Positions 32,631 to 42,721 of a stretch of 64,000 bases of DNA are shown piece by piece; positions within the stretch are counted from its first letter, which is position 1; each line of letters begins with the position of its first letter. The stretch comes from Phanerochaete sordida (taxonomy: Eukaryota; Basidiomycota; Agaricomycetes; Polyporales; Phanerochaetaceae). The translations under genes were made by a program, and so were the position numbers. The notes under the pieces are model-generated. The model ran no database searches. It was not told the origin of the DNA and was given only the letters and a program-made list of their open reading frames with translations. Location of the stretch: contig BPQB01000065.1 in the NCBI GenBank assembly GCA_019973155.2, forward strand, positions 1 through 64,000, given 5' to 3'.

Positions 32631-35239
32631 CTAGACAGGGCTATCAGAGGTAGAATGCTTCGATTGACTGAGCCAGCGATGGATTTGGCTCCTCTTCCTC
32701 AGACTCGAAGTGTCGGACGGCGTGCTGGGGACCTCCAAATTTTGGTCGCCTTCTGCACTTGGCGCATCGCTGGCTGGGGAACGCCTTCCGAAGCGCGGCA
32801 AGTGCGTAGTGTACCACTCCGACGCGTTCCACCAAAGACGCCTGGCGAGGCCAAAGCTGTTGAAGGTGCTCCGTATCGTGCCCTCCGACTCGAGGTACAG
32901 TAGCAGTACCAGGACAAGGAGTAGTAGCAGGAGCAATACCCCCAACGCGATGCGAGTCGCGAGGGCGGTGTGGTCAAAGAAAACCGCCATCATGGCGGCG
33001 AGGAAGGTGATCATGCTGACGAAGGCGAGTTTTTAGCGATGGTGTGCCAGGAATGGAAGAATGCATGCTTACCTCCACAGGAACAATGCGGTGGGTATGC
33101 TTTTTGAACTGATTAGACTATGCTGAGCAGCGCGTACGATTCGCTCTAACTCACCTGAATGATATCGCCAGCATGGGCAAGGATCGGTTCTGTATGAACT
33201 CCAGCTACGGATCATAGTGTCAGCGTCGTAGGCAACATGCGAGTTATAAGCGAGCGCACCGCCTGCGTTGCTTGACCATGTACGTGATGCCTATGGTGTC
33301 GCTGTAGTATTTGACATACGATGTAAATAAAAGCAGCGAGGATCGTCGAGACATAGCTCAAGATCTGAGCCACACTCTTGTTCGGCCCTCCGGTGCCATC
33401 GATGCTGTTGATCGAGAGAAAGCCGATGTTCGTAGCAATCAACACTGTCGTCTGTCACGGAGGGTTTAAATGAAAAGGCCTCGCGTGCGGATGAGGACTC
33501 ACAGGCGTTATCGAACCCTCCCAGTCTTTCTTCAGGCCTTCGATGAACATTCTCCACGGGTAGTAGTGTACGCTTGCATCCACGTACAGCTCCTGGAGCT
33601 CATGCACGTATAGGATCGGCGCGAAGAAGAAAAGAGGCGAGACTAGCTTGAGAACAAAAAGATTGGGTCTCTTCTCGTCGCTGTCAGCGAGGGCGCCTTC
33701 ACTGCGGGTCAACCTTGCACCAGGCTCGCCCCAGAACCCCAGGAATCGCTCATGATCTGTCGCCGTCATGTCAGCTTTGGTAATGCCATGGTTTGGAATG
33801 GATACTCACAGATTCTCGCCAGGAGTCGTCCTTGCAATGCGTGTGTCAGCTATAAAGCGAAATTGTCATTGGCATGACGAACCTGCTATAAAGCTCCCGT
33901 GAGGATTGACCTCGTCGACTGCAGTTGGCGTGAACATTTCATTTCTTGTGAACGTAGGTTGAGGATAGCTCACCGGTGACGCTTTCGAAAGTCTTCGCTA
34001 AGCGCGTGATGGTCTCTGAATCGTATGGAAACATCGAATTTGCGGACGTGATCGAGTCTACCCATGGTTCAGCGGTAAGAATCGGCACATCTTCAATCTC
34101 GACGAAGACGTACCGCAGAGACCAGTGTTGAAAGTGTGTACCAGCTCCGTCGCGACGGAGCGTGGTAAGGGTAGGTGGCCCGGGAAGTGCTCTACGTGTG
34201 TCCTTGGAAGGGATGTCACATTACTGTCAGGGATATGCCAGTGTCACTCACCAGAACTGCCATTTGTTAGCCAGGCCTGCCCCAAAAATGCTCAGCTCGA
34301 AAAGGGCTTTACACATAGATGCGATGGTACATACCGAGGTGCGCACGCGACACAACGAAGCGAAGGCCCTCGGTGACGAGGTCCGCAGGGATTGGTTCTT
34401 CTCCTTCCTGCGGAGGAAGCCAGAATATGACCTGCCGGGACATACTGACGAGATAGTATCCGATGACGTCCACTTCTTCTTCATAATGCCACGTTTTGCA
34501 CATGACGATTTCGGTGTCCGTGGGAATGCGATCTCGTACGGCATCGCGTCGCTCAGCGAGTGTGTTTGCGGCGGTCTCGATGTGCACCAGGTTGTCTTCA
34601 TTGTTGAGGTCCGTCCGAGTAAGTAATGCCTAACGAATATTGGCGACCCGCAGCGTAAGCGAAATGAGGAGTGCGCACCCGATTCGAATCGTAGAAATAC
34701 GGCCTCCCCCCTTTGATCTCAACCCAGTTCGCCAGCGGTGTCTCTCTGGCACAACATCAGTGCTGATAACCGAGACATAGTCAACAATTCTGACCTCTCG
34801 AAGTCCAGCTGTAGTGGCTGAATTTCTTGGAAAGAGCTCTTCGTTGGGTCTGAAGGACTGGAAAATGAGGTCAGCACCAGATCAATATCGGCGACGTCCC
34901 AGCTCACTAGTATTCGCTACGGTAATATTTTAATTTGTTGATGTCCTGTGGCGTGTTGAGCACGATCTTCAGGGCTTCCACAGACACAGGCGGCTCATTA
35001 CAGGCCGAGTCTGGCTCCGAGTCTGGCTCTGAAGACGACTTTGAAGAAGGCAACTTCGAGCAGTCTGGAAAGCTGTCCACCACAGTCGATTCGGATACTG
35101 GAGAGCGTCGCGGGGTCGACCGTGAACTGCTTTTGGTACGCGATGTGCCGCGGCGTCCTAGATTACCACCCGGGACGAAGTTGAATGTATTCGGAACCGC
35201 CTGATCTAGAGCAGCAGGTTGAAAGGCGACGGTCGACAT
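32631..35239 (-). CDS. WW-like multi-pass membrane protein, copy D
   Basis: Minus-strand paralogue closest to copy B; 14 exons in frame. It starts MSTVAFQPAALDQAVPN, with a degenerate WW motif ANWVEIKGGRPYFYDSNR. Middle domain: DLNNEDNLVHIETAANTL, VIGYYLVSMSRQVIFWLPP, HERFLGFWGEPGARL, and SITP at the end of exon 10. Membrane segments: TVLIATNIGFLSINS, LSYVSTILAAFIYIVCQIL, MITFLAAMMAVFF and GVLLLLLLLVLVLLLYL. The tail is basic (RKRSQIHRWLSQSK). Reading straight through exon 11 meets a TGA at 33,238-33,240, but splicing GCG|GTGCGC...CCGTAG|CTG removes it and restores LEFIQNRSLPMLAISFS, matching copies A and C. The promoter is nearly identical to that of copy B while the coding parts have diverged. 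Confidence 0.82.
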
Positions 35240-35465
35240 GTCGACAGACGGGGTGGGGGACGAGGGATGAGACAGAGCACTGAGGCTCCGGAATGCAAGG
35301 ACACCTTATTATACGCGCGCCGCGCTTGCCGGAGCAGCACCCTAGGACGTCCTCAGCCTGATACGCACAGCATCAGCCCAATCGATAGCTCGTGCCGCTC
35401 ACATGCCAGGTCTTCGAAGCCTATTGGTCGCTCTACAGCCGCCGCTCGCATGCTGGCGCCGGAGC
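35240..35465 (-). promoter_or_regulatory. Promoter block shared with copy B
   Basis: See 22,501-22,735. TATAATA on the minus strand at 35,307-35,313 lies 68 bp before the ATG, as in copy B. After 35,465 the two loci diverge: the palindromic cluster follows B, and F-box-gene flank follows D. Confidence 0.65.
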
Positions 35466-35689
35466 GATCTGTCGAGAAATAGACTGCCCATCTGTCTTCA
35501 GCACGAAGCCTCGCGAGTCGACGTTATTAATTCGTATAATGTGCCTCAAATGTGCAGCTAGAGTCGTTATGGTCGGTGGTCGGATACTCGCACGCGGAAA
35601 GGGTGCCGCAGCAGCGTCTAGACATGTCGTCGCGCACAGCCCAGTTCTTCGCACGTCTCCCAAATGGGTCATGCACAGCCATGGATGAG

Positions 35690-35920
35690 ATCCTTCGGTT
35701 TCGCGGTTCCATAGATGACACGGTGGGTGCTAACTCGCACCTTCCAGAATATCTCGGGAGCTCCTCGGAGTGGCATCCTCAACAGCGGCGCAGGCTGGTC
35801 AATCACACCTGGTCCATGCTGAGGAAAGCGTTGCAGCCGAAATTTCAAATACAAAATTGGCAGATATATCATTAAATCACCAGACAAAGCCCGCGCAAGT
35901 GGCGTCCACATGTCAGTAGA
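35690..35920 (-). repeat. Duplicated 3' flank of F-box-like gene
   Basis: Resembles 38,440-38,660 downstream of the next F-box-like gene. On the minus strand both contain a stretch reading G-x-IDQPA-x-LL with the following frame partly kept. It could be an old coding relic or a conserved 3' UTR. Confidence 0.45.
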
Positions 35921-37408
35921 CTAAGCTGCGGACGACGGTCAATCCGGTTTAATAGCGAGTGAGGCGGTTAACGTACCTGTGTTCACGGTGGTCTTCGCCA
36001 CTATTGCTTTAGGAAGATACTTCGAGAGCACCTTGCGCAGGATCTCCCCACATTCCTCGGGTTCGATCAAACCTCCATATTCGATAGAGATGCGCAAGGT
36101 TCGCAGGTTCGAACATTTGCGAACCACGGTGTGGAGGCCGTCCCAGTCGAGGAGTGAGAACGCTTTCCAAAGGGCCCTGGCAATGTCTTTGACGTCGTCT
36201 GGCTCTGAAGCGTCCTCACTGTTGTACGTCTCTTCGATGTCGAGGACAATGGTGATCTCCTCGGTCACGTCTGTAACGAGAATATATAAGTCGCGCAGAA
36301 TATACTCCCAATCGCAGTATTCGAGGCCTCCTCCCTGAATCGTGTTGGCATCTTCATCCCCGATCTCGGTAGCGTCGCCGTTGCCAAGGGTGCGGCGTCC
36401 TTCATCGGCGACCTTGCCGTCGTCTCCGTCAGCGCCATTTTCTACGCAAAGCGTCCCAGCCTCAGCGTCTCCTTCGATCCCGTCCTCGGTTACATCTTCT
36501 TGTTTCTCCCCCGGTTCCACTGCCAGAGCAAAAACATGACCACCAACGCCGACATAGCGCAGACGGAGGCAGCCGGGAGTGTCGAAGGGCGCAGCAGAGC
36601 TGTCGACCGAAAGATAGCAGAGCGACTCGAGCGAGGGCATTGCCTGGATAAGGTAGCCAAGAGCAGGCTCGGTAACGCTGGGGGCCTCGGAGATCATCAG
36701 GCGGCGGACAGTTTGGAAGTCCACGACGCCCTGCAGGAGAGAGAGTGCGGGGGCGTCCCAGCAGAGTGAACAGATCGACTCCACTTCAATAGGTTCCCTC
36801 GTGCTGCTTACTTGGACAGCATCCGTGTCCAGGCCATCGGGGCAGGCGATGGCTAGGTTGGAAATGTGCTTAAAGGGGGAGAGAAGAGTTGGAGCAGATT
36901 TAATTGAACAAGTGAGCCCAAGTGTCTCGATGGAGTATGCATGCAGAGGAAGGTGCGCATCAGGGAGAAGGCCAGCCGCTGGCATTGCCCTGGTCAGGAC
37001 TGTCATTGATCGGAGGCGAGGTAGGAGAGGAAGAACTTGGTAATAGGTCCTAAAAATCAGGGCAGGGTCCGCCCCGTTTTGTGTACAGTGGCCGCCATGA
37101 TTGGCGAGATGGAGGTCGCGTATCGAGTTCTGCAGTCGCAACGACGCTGAGAGCATGCTCGCAAGGAAAGCGAGGGAGTCTTCAGACCCTAAGGCGTCCT
37201 CGCAGCATCGTTTAACTTCCGGCGGAGGCAGCGTCGCTTTACGGTCGATGGTGCAAGGAGGCCATCGGAATCGTTTAAAGAGGAGCAATGAGCTTGTGGT
37301 CGAGCAGGCCTTCGAGACAAGCGAGCAGTGCTTCAGTGCCTCCTTGTCTTCGTGCAGGTCTCCGATTACGATGTCTAAAAGCTCTTGGGGAAGCCGTCTT
37401 GACGACAT
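35921..37408 (-). CDS. F-box-like protein
   Basis: 478-aa F-box-like protein, a likely SCF substrate receptor. Exon 1 is 35977-37408 and a 51-nt intron (GTACGT...CGCAG) precedes a minimal last exon, 35921-35925, which completes GCT and gives TAG. The F-box in residues 5-50 reads LPQELLDIVIGDLHEDKEAL, CSLVSKACSTTSSLLLFKRF and WPPC. Leucine-rich motifs follow (LQNSIRDLHLANHGGH, LPRLRSMTVLTRA, HISNLAIACPDG). An acidic, low-complexity insert of about 60 residues precedes the family block GGGLEYCDWEYILRDLYILV. LWKAFSLLDWDGLHTVVRKC and YGGLIEPEECGEILRKVL end it. It is the tandem sister of the 38.7-kb gene, on the same strand. Confidence 0.87.
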
Positions 37409-38100
37409 ATTGCTTTATTTCTAAGGCGGAAAGAATGAGATCAAGTTTCGCGTGGGCTGACAGACTAGCACGCACATTCGCCTTGGAAGGAGCACGACAG
37501 TCAAGAGCTGGAGTTGTTGCTGTGTTCCCTCGCGACACTTAGGTAGACATACAAGATGGTGGTTCGACTTCAATGTGCGCGCTCAGCCCCTCGCCACGCG
37601 GTCGCCGCCCCGTCGTGATCGCGTCGGTTGGCCAATCACCAGCTCGAGGGCAACGACTGCGAGCTTGGCAGACGTCAAAACCGGGCACGCGTTCGCAAGC
37701 TGAGCAACAAAAGCACATACCTCTTCTCTCCGGGCCCTTAGAGGAAGATTTCGCAATGCTGGATGAGCCGTACGCTCAACCCGATGTTCAACTACGCCGA
37801 AAGCTGCAAGAGCCAGTCCCGGTCAGCCAGCTTGTTCGGAACGTCTAGATTTCGACTTGTCCAAAGGGTGCTCACCTTGCGACTGCAATGCAAGCTAGGC
37901 AGGACCGTATGTGGCTCAGGATTGTGAGCGCTGCGCTGTGCTCGTGGTACAAAGTCAAGACGCGTTCGGGCGCTTCGAATATCCGCGCGGATGGAGGATA
38001 CTCGACGCTTTGAGCACGTCGTCTCCTGAGAAGTCGTGCACTTGACCTGCCATCGCGCACGATATAAGGCTGAGACGCGAGCTCAACGTTGAGATCTGAG
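37409..38100. repeat. Duplicated upstream region of F-box-like gene
   Basis: Matches 40,151-40,860 in patches: AAGATGGTGGT..CACTTCAA (37,550 and 40,317), CGCCCCGTCGTGATCGCG (37,605 and 40,397) and GAGCCGTACGCTCAACCC-like text (37,765 and 40,555). This is the promoter side of the tandem duplication unit. Confidence 0.55.
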
Positions 38101-38450
38101 ACGCGAATTTTACGGCACAAATTGCTTCCGCTCGAACAGCCAGAGGTCACTGATCATATCGTCCACCCAGGAATATCCCTCCGCATAGAATAGCCGCAGC
38201 TTCCCAGCCTCTCTCATGCGCGGTAAGTATGCCCCTCTGCTTCTGTGCGAAAGGTATCATATGCTCGTTATACATGCGTACGCGAACAGAGAGTCGGCGT
38301 AGCTCTCGCCAAATATCATCGCGCATGCATCGAAGGCACCCCCCCCCCCCGGCAGCCAAAGCGGAGCGGTTCGGGCTCAAGGCCTGTAATCAGGAGGAAC
38401 CTCTCCTCGCACTCCATCCGGTGGTCAAATAGCAGAGTCCCCAAAGGACA
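38101..38450 (-). pseudogene. 3' relic of the second F-box-like gene type
   Basis: On the minus strand it reads TLLFDHRMECEERFLLITGL, EPEPLRF, then after several stops and frame changes AGKLRLFYAEGYSWVDDMIS and DLWLFERKQF. This matches the last ~110 residues of the 40.9-kb protein (LLFDHRMESEQRPLLITDLE; GKLRLFYAEPREGFSWEDDM; DLWLFEWKQF). The first three quarters of the gene are gone. A 12-base C run interrupts it at 38,339-38,350. Confidence 0.8.
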
Positions 38451-38660
38451 TGCCGAGAGCGACTTATACTTCGAGAATATCCCGGGGCTTCTCGACGTGG
38501 CATCCACGACTAGTAGCGATGCAGGTTGGTCAATGAAACCTAACCCATGCTGAGCGGAACAGCGCAGCGGAGACGTCATATCGAAAACTGAGAAATATAT
38601 CCTCAACTTGCTAGAGAGCAGCCTGCGCAAGGGGCATTCGCTTGGCAGTAGACTAGTAGA

Positions 38661-40150
38661 CTAAGCTGCAGACGAGGGTCAATTTTCGGCTGGGCAGCGG
38701 GTGAGCTACTCGACTTACCTCTATCTACAGTGATTTTCGCTATTACTGCTTCAGAAAGAGGCTTGGTGAATACCTTGCGGAATATGTCAACGCACTCCTC
38801 GGGTTCAAGGAAACCCCCGTAGTCGACAGAGATGCGCAAGCTTCGTAGATTCGGGTTTTGGCGTACGATGCTTTGAAGGCCGTCCCAGTCGAGGAGCGAG
38901 AACGCTTTCCGAAGGGCCCTGGCAATGTCCTCGACGTCGTCTGGATCTGAAGCGTCGTCGCTCGTGTACGTCTCGTCGATGTTGAGGGTAATGGTGATTT
39001 CCTCGGTAACGTCTGTGACGAGGATATGCAGGTCGCGCAGGATGGACTCCCATTCGCAGCGTCCGAGGCCGCCGCCCTGAATCGCATTGACGTCTTCGTC
39101 TTCGTCCTTGGTAGCACCCGCGTCGCCAAGGTTTCGGCGTTCTTCATTCCCGACCTCGTCTTCGTCTTCGTCATCGCCATCCTCTACGGCGGGCGTCCCA
39201 GCTTCAGCATCTCCGTCGGCTTCTTCCTCGACATCGTCTTCTTGCTCCTCCCTCGGTACCACTGCCAACGCGAGAAGATGGCCGCCGACCCCAACAGAGC
39301 GCAGACGGAGGCAACCGGGCGTGTCAAATGGGGCGGCAGAGCTATCAACATAACGGTAGCGGAGCGATTCGAGCGCAGGCATTGCTTGGATAAGGGAGCC
39401 GAGGGCAGGCTCGGTGACGCTTGGGGCGTAGGAGACCTTCAGGCTGCGGACGGACTGGAAGTTCACAATGCCCCGCAGTACAGATAGAGTGGGGACGTCC
39501 CAGCAAAGCACGCGGATGGAGTGTATTTCGATGAGGCCATTTCCCTGCGGCGCTCGGGTTTCGTCTGTGTTTGGACCGCCAGGACAGGTGACTGACAGCG
39601 CAGAGATGTGCCGGAAGGGGGAGAGAAGAGTTGGGAGGGACTCAAATGCGCAGCTTATCCCAAGTTCTTCGATGGAATGGGCATGTAGCGGAAGGGGCAC
39701 CTCGGCGATGCCATTAGGAGCTGGCGCTCCCCATGTTAACACGGACAGCGACCGGAGGCGTGGAAGGAGCGGAAGAATTTGGGTGTAGGTACAGAACAAA
39801 GAAGTTCCATTTGAGTTCTTGTGTGCGCAATGGTTCGCGTGAGTGGCGAGATGGAGGTCGCGAATAGAGCTTCGCAGTCGCAGTGAAGTCTCCAGAATAT
39901 CCACAAGGAACGCGAGAGCGTCTTCACACCCGGAGATATCGTCGCAAAATCGATTGACTGCATCCGGCACCCAGGTTACGGTACGTTCGATTCTGCAAGG
40001 AGGCCAGCGGAATCGTTCGAAGAGGAGCGATGAGCTTGTGGTCGACCACGCTTTGGAGACAAGCGAGCAGCGCTGGAGCGCTTCCTTGTCTTCGCGAAGG
40101 TCTTCGAGGATGATGTCTGAAAGCTCCTGAGGAAGACGGCCTGACGACAT
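38661..40150 (-). CDS. F-box-like protein
   Basis: 478-aa F-box-like protein, tandem sister of the 35.9-kb gene. Exon 1 38719-40150, a 53-nt intron (GTAAGT...TGCAG), last exon 38661-38665 giving GCT TAG. The start MSSGRLPQELSDIILEDL at 40,150 matches paralogues; the open frame continues upstream but without conserved sequence. F-box: CSLVSKAWSTTSSSLLFERF, WPPC. Leucine-rich region: LRSSIRDLHLATHANHC, LPRLRSLSVLTWG, HISALSVTCPGG. An acidic stretch rich in Asp/Glu at about residues 310-370 is longer than in relatives. The family block is GGGLGRCEWESILRDLHILV, then ALRKAFSLLDWDGLQSIVRQ and YGGFLEPEECVDIFRKVF. Confidence 0.88.
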
Positions 40151-40918
40151 GTTGCCTTGCTCTTCAGGCGACGAGGATGAGAGTTCAAGCTTCGCATGAG
40201 CTGACAGACGAACGTACCGGCACCCGGGATAGAACGAGCGCGGCGGCCGAGACCTAGGGTTGGTGGCCCCTTTGCTGCCAGAAAGTCGACGTCCCTTCGC
40301 GACACTTCCGCACGCAAGATGGTGGTCGCACTTCAAGGGACACGCTCATGGGCAAATGACACGCTTTCGCGCTGAAGCCATGGCCGCCCGGTCACCGCCC
40401 CGTCGTGATCGCGGTTGCCCGATCACCAGCTCGGTGCGAGCGACGCGAGCTTTAAATTGGCAGGCATAAGGGCTCGAAGCACGTTCGAAGAGTAGGAAAT
40501 GGGGCACGTACCTTTTTGTTTAGAGGCTTTAGGGATAGACACAGTGATGCTGTATGGGCTGTACGCTCGACCGAAGTTCAGCCGCGCCGTAAGCTGTAGG
40601 GAGCGCGCGTGCGTACGTTCAGAGCTTGGATTGTCGAGACATGAATGAGGAATATGTAACCAGCAGCGCGGAATGCGTGGCTACATACGTGTTTCTCAGA
40701 ACGCTTGCGAGGTCAAGGACGCTCGAGGGGTCGGTGTTGCGGTGGTACGAAAGCAAGAGGCATTCGGGCGCTTCGAAGCTTGACGCGTTCGACGCGACGC
40801 TCTGCACGTCATCGCATCGTGACTGTCTACTGTATATAGTTCGTCGAAGCTGCCCTTTATAGCGCGTAATGAGAGGTTTATACACAAGCTATACATGTAA
40901 TATTTGTGGGTGGATGTT
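40151..40918. other. Spacer between F-box-like genes
   Basis: Left part is the duplicated promoter side (see 37,409-38,100). The rest, to 40,918, is the 3' flank of the next gene. Nothing else recognised. Confidence 0.4.
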
Positions 40919-42251
40919 TTACAGCGTGAACTGTTTCCATTCGAAGAGCCACAAATCCCTGATCATATCGTCCTCCCAAGAAAATCCCTCCCGGGGCTCC
41001 GCATAGAACAACCGGAGCTTCCCCGTCTCCGTCATGCATGGCAAGTGCGACTTCAGCTTTTGCGCGAAAAGCCTCATATGCTCGAGATCCGTGCGTAAGC
41101 GGACAGACAAACCCATCGAGCTCTCGCCAAACGCGGACGCGCATTCATCGAAGATCTCCCAGCTGAAATGGACCGGTTCGGGCTCGAGGTCTGTAATCAG
41201 AAGGGGCCTCTGCTCGCTCTCCATCCGATGGTCGAACAGCAGAGTGACATTCGTCACGAAGCCGGTGGCGGGAGAGAGCGAGACCTCGACGGTGGGCGAG
41301 CTTCGCGGGAAGTCGCAGCGCATACGGAGCGTCGTCGTGCGCTCGTCTGTGCCGTCTGAGCAGAGAAATCAGATAAGAGAACGTGTGTGTCCCGATGCGC
41401 ATGAAAAACGTACCATCCAATTCGAGGACGTGAGACTGGCACTTGTCCCCGCAGCTCTGCAAGACGCAGTGCGCCAGGTCCTCCAGCTTTCCGAGTTCGC
41501 CCACGTCGATGTAGCGCGCGTGCCTACCCGTTCTCGGCGCGGCAGGCTGGGCTGTTGTAAGAAAAAGCCATATAAATGGCCAGCGGATGGCGGTGCGCTG
41601 AACATGGACTTCCTGGGGGATTGGCCGGTCCGCCGACGTCAGCTGCAGAGGGCGCACGTCGTCCTCGGCGCACGGCCACTCCACGCAGGACAGGCTGGTG
41701 CAGTTGAGGAACCCAAAGTCGCAAACCGCGCCGCAAAACGCCACGAAGTCGTCGAAATCGGGGACGCAACATCTGCTCATCGAAATGTGCCCGAACTGCG
41801 CGAGAGCGTCTCTGCTGTCTGCGGGGAGGGACGCGAAGAGGGAGGTGGGCTTCGGTTTCCTCTGTGAGGGGCGCCCGACGGCGAGCCCCAGGCCGTCCGG
41901 CCTGCAGCCGCGCAGGTGGGGGCGCGCGGCGAGCAGCACCGCCGGGAACCACGCGTCGCCGAGCAGCGCGTCCACGAAGACCACCCGCTGGACGTGCGCG
42001 CCGAGTGCGGTCCCGCGCGCCGTGCTCTGCTCCAGGAGCGCGAGGAAGGACTCGCCGCGCGCCCGCGACTCGAGCACGACCGAGGCGAAGGACAGCGGCC
42101 GGAGGCGCGCTGCCCATGTGCGGGAGACGGTGCTCCATGCCAACAGGTGTCCCGCGTGGAAGAGGCCGTCGCCGTTGTAGCCGGTCCAGAGGTCGCAGAT
42201 GAAGTCGAGGACAAGCGCGTCGGCGGTGACGCGTCCAGGGCTTGAGTCCAT
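40919..42251 (-). CDS. F-box-like protein, second type
   Basis: 424 aa in two exons, 41414-42251 and 40919-41355, with a 58-nt intron (GTACGT...CTCAG). The N-terminal 60 residues look like an F-box (ADALVLDFICDLWTG, LLAWSTVSRTWAARLRPLSF, ASVVLESR). The body has alternating leucine-rich segments (VQRVVFVDALLGDAWFPAVL; FCGAVCDFGFLNCTSLSCVE; YIDVGELGKLEDLAHCVLQS), and the C-terminal part is TLLFDHRMESEQRPLLITDL and SWEDDMIRDLWLFEWKQFTL. It does not carry the GGG-x-x-(D/E)W-x-x-ILRDL block of the other F-box-like group, so it is a separate lineage. A truncated relic of its 3' end lies at 38.1 kb. Target unknown. Confidence 0.78.
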
Positions 42252-42721
42252 GCTGCCTTGAACCTGCAGGAAAATTCTACGTCAGGAACACTATCATATC
42301 GTTCACTCTGCTCTGCTTACTTCGGTGGTGGTGGAAACACACGCGCTGACCGCAAGAGGATGTCGAGAGCTCATAGAAGCGTGGTCGACTTCACAGCCAC
42401 GGCGCGCACGCGGCACGACGCGACTCCGGCGCGGTTGACCCGGTCGCTGCCTGTGATGCGACCTCCGCAAGAGCAGTACGTAGGTGTAGATGTCATTTTT
42501 TCCGAAAGAAAGAAGCCACGAATCTTCACCGTTCGTGCAGACGAGCGTAAAAGCAAAAGCATCTCGACCGTTGCTAAGACTAATAACCCCAATTTTAATC
42601 CGGAAGCAAGCAAACTACTACTGTACACGAAACAAGAAAAACAAGCATAGCACGACAAGCTCACAACAAAGCAGAAGCGACAACTATGTACAGAGAGGGA
42701 AGAACACACGACGACGCACGC
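42252..42721. other. Intergenic spacer
   Basis: Upstream region of the F-box-like gene and 3' flank of the transporter. It is AT-rich around 42,490-42,660. Nothing recognised. Confidence 0.4.

Noticed and set aside
33212..33445. In-frame TGA suggesting membrane copy D is broken
   Set aside because: The stop falls inside an intron whose removal restores the exon-12 sequence matched by copies A, B and C.
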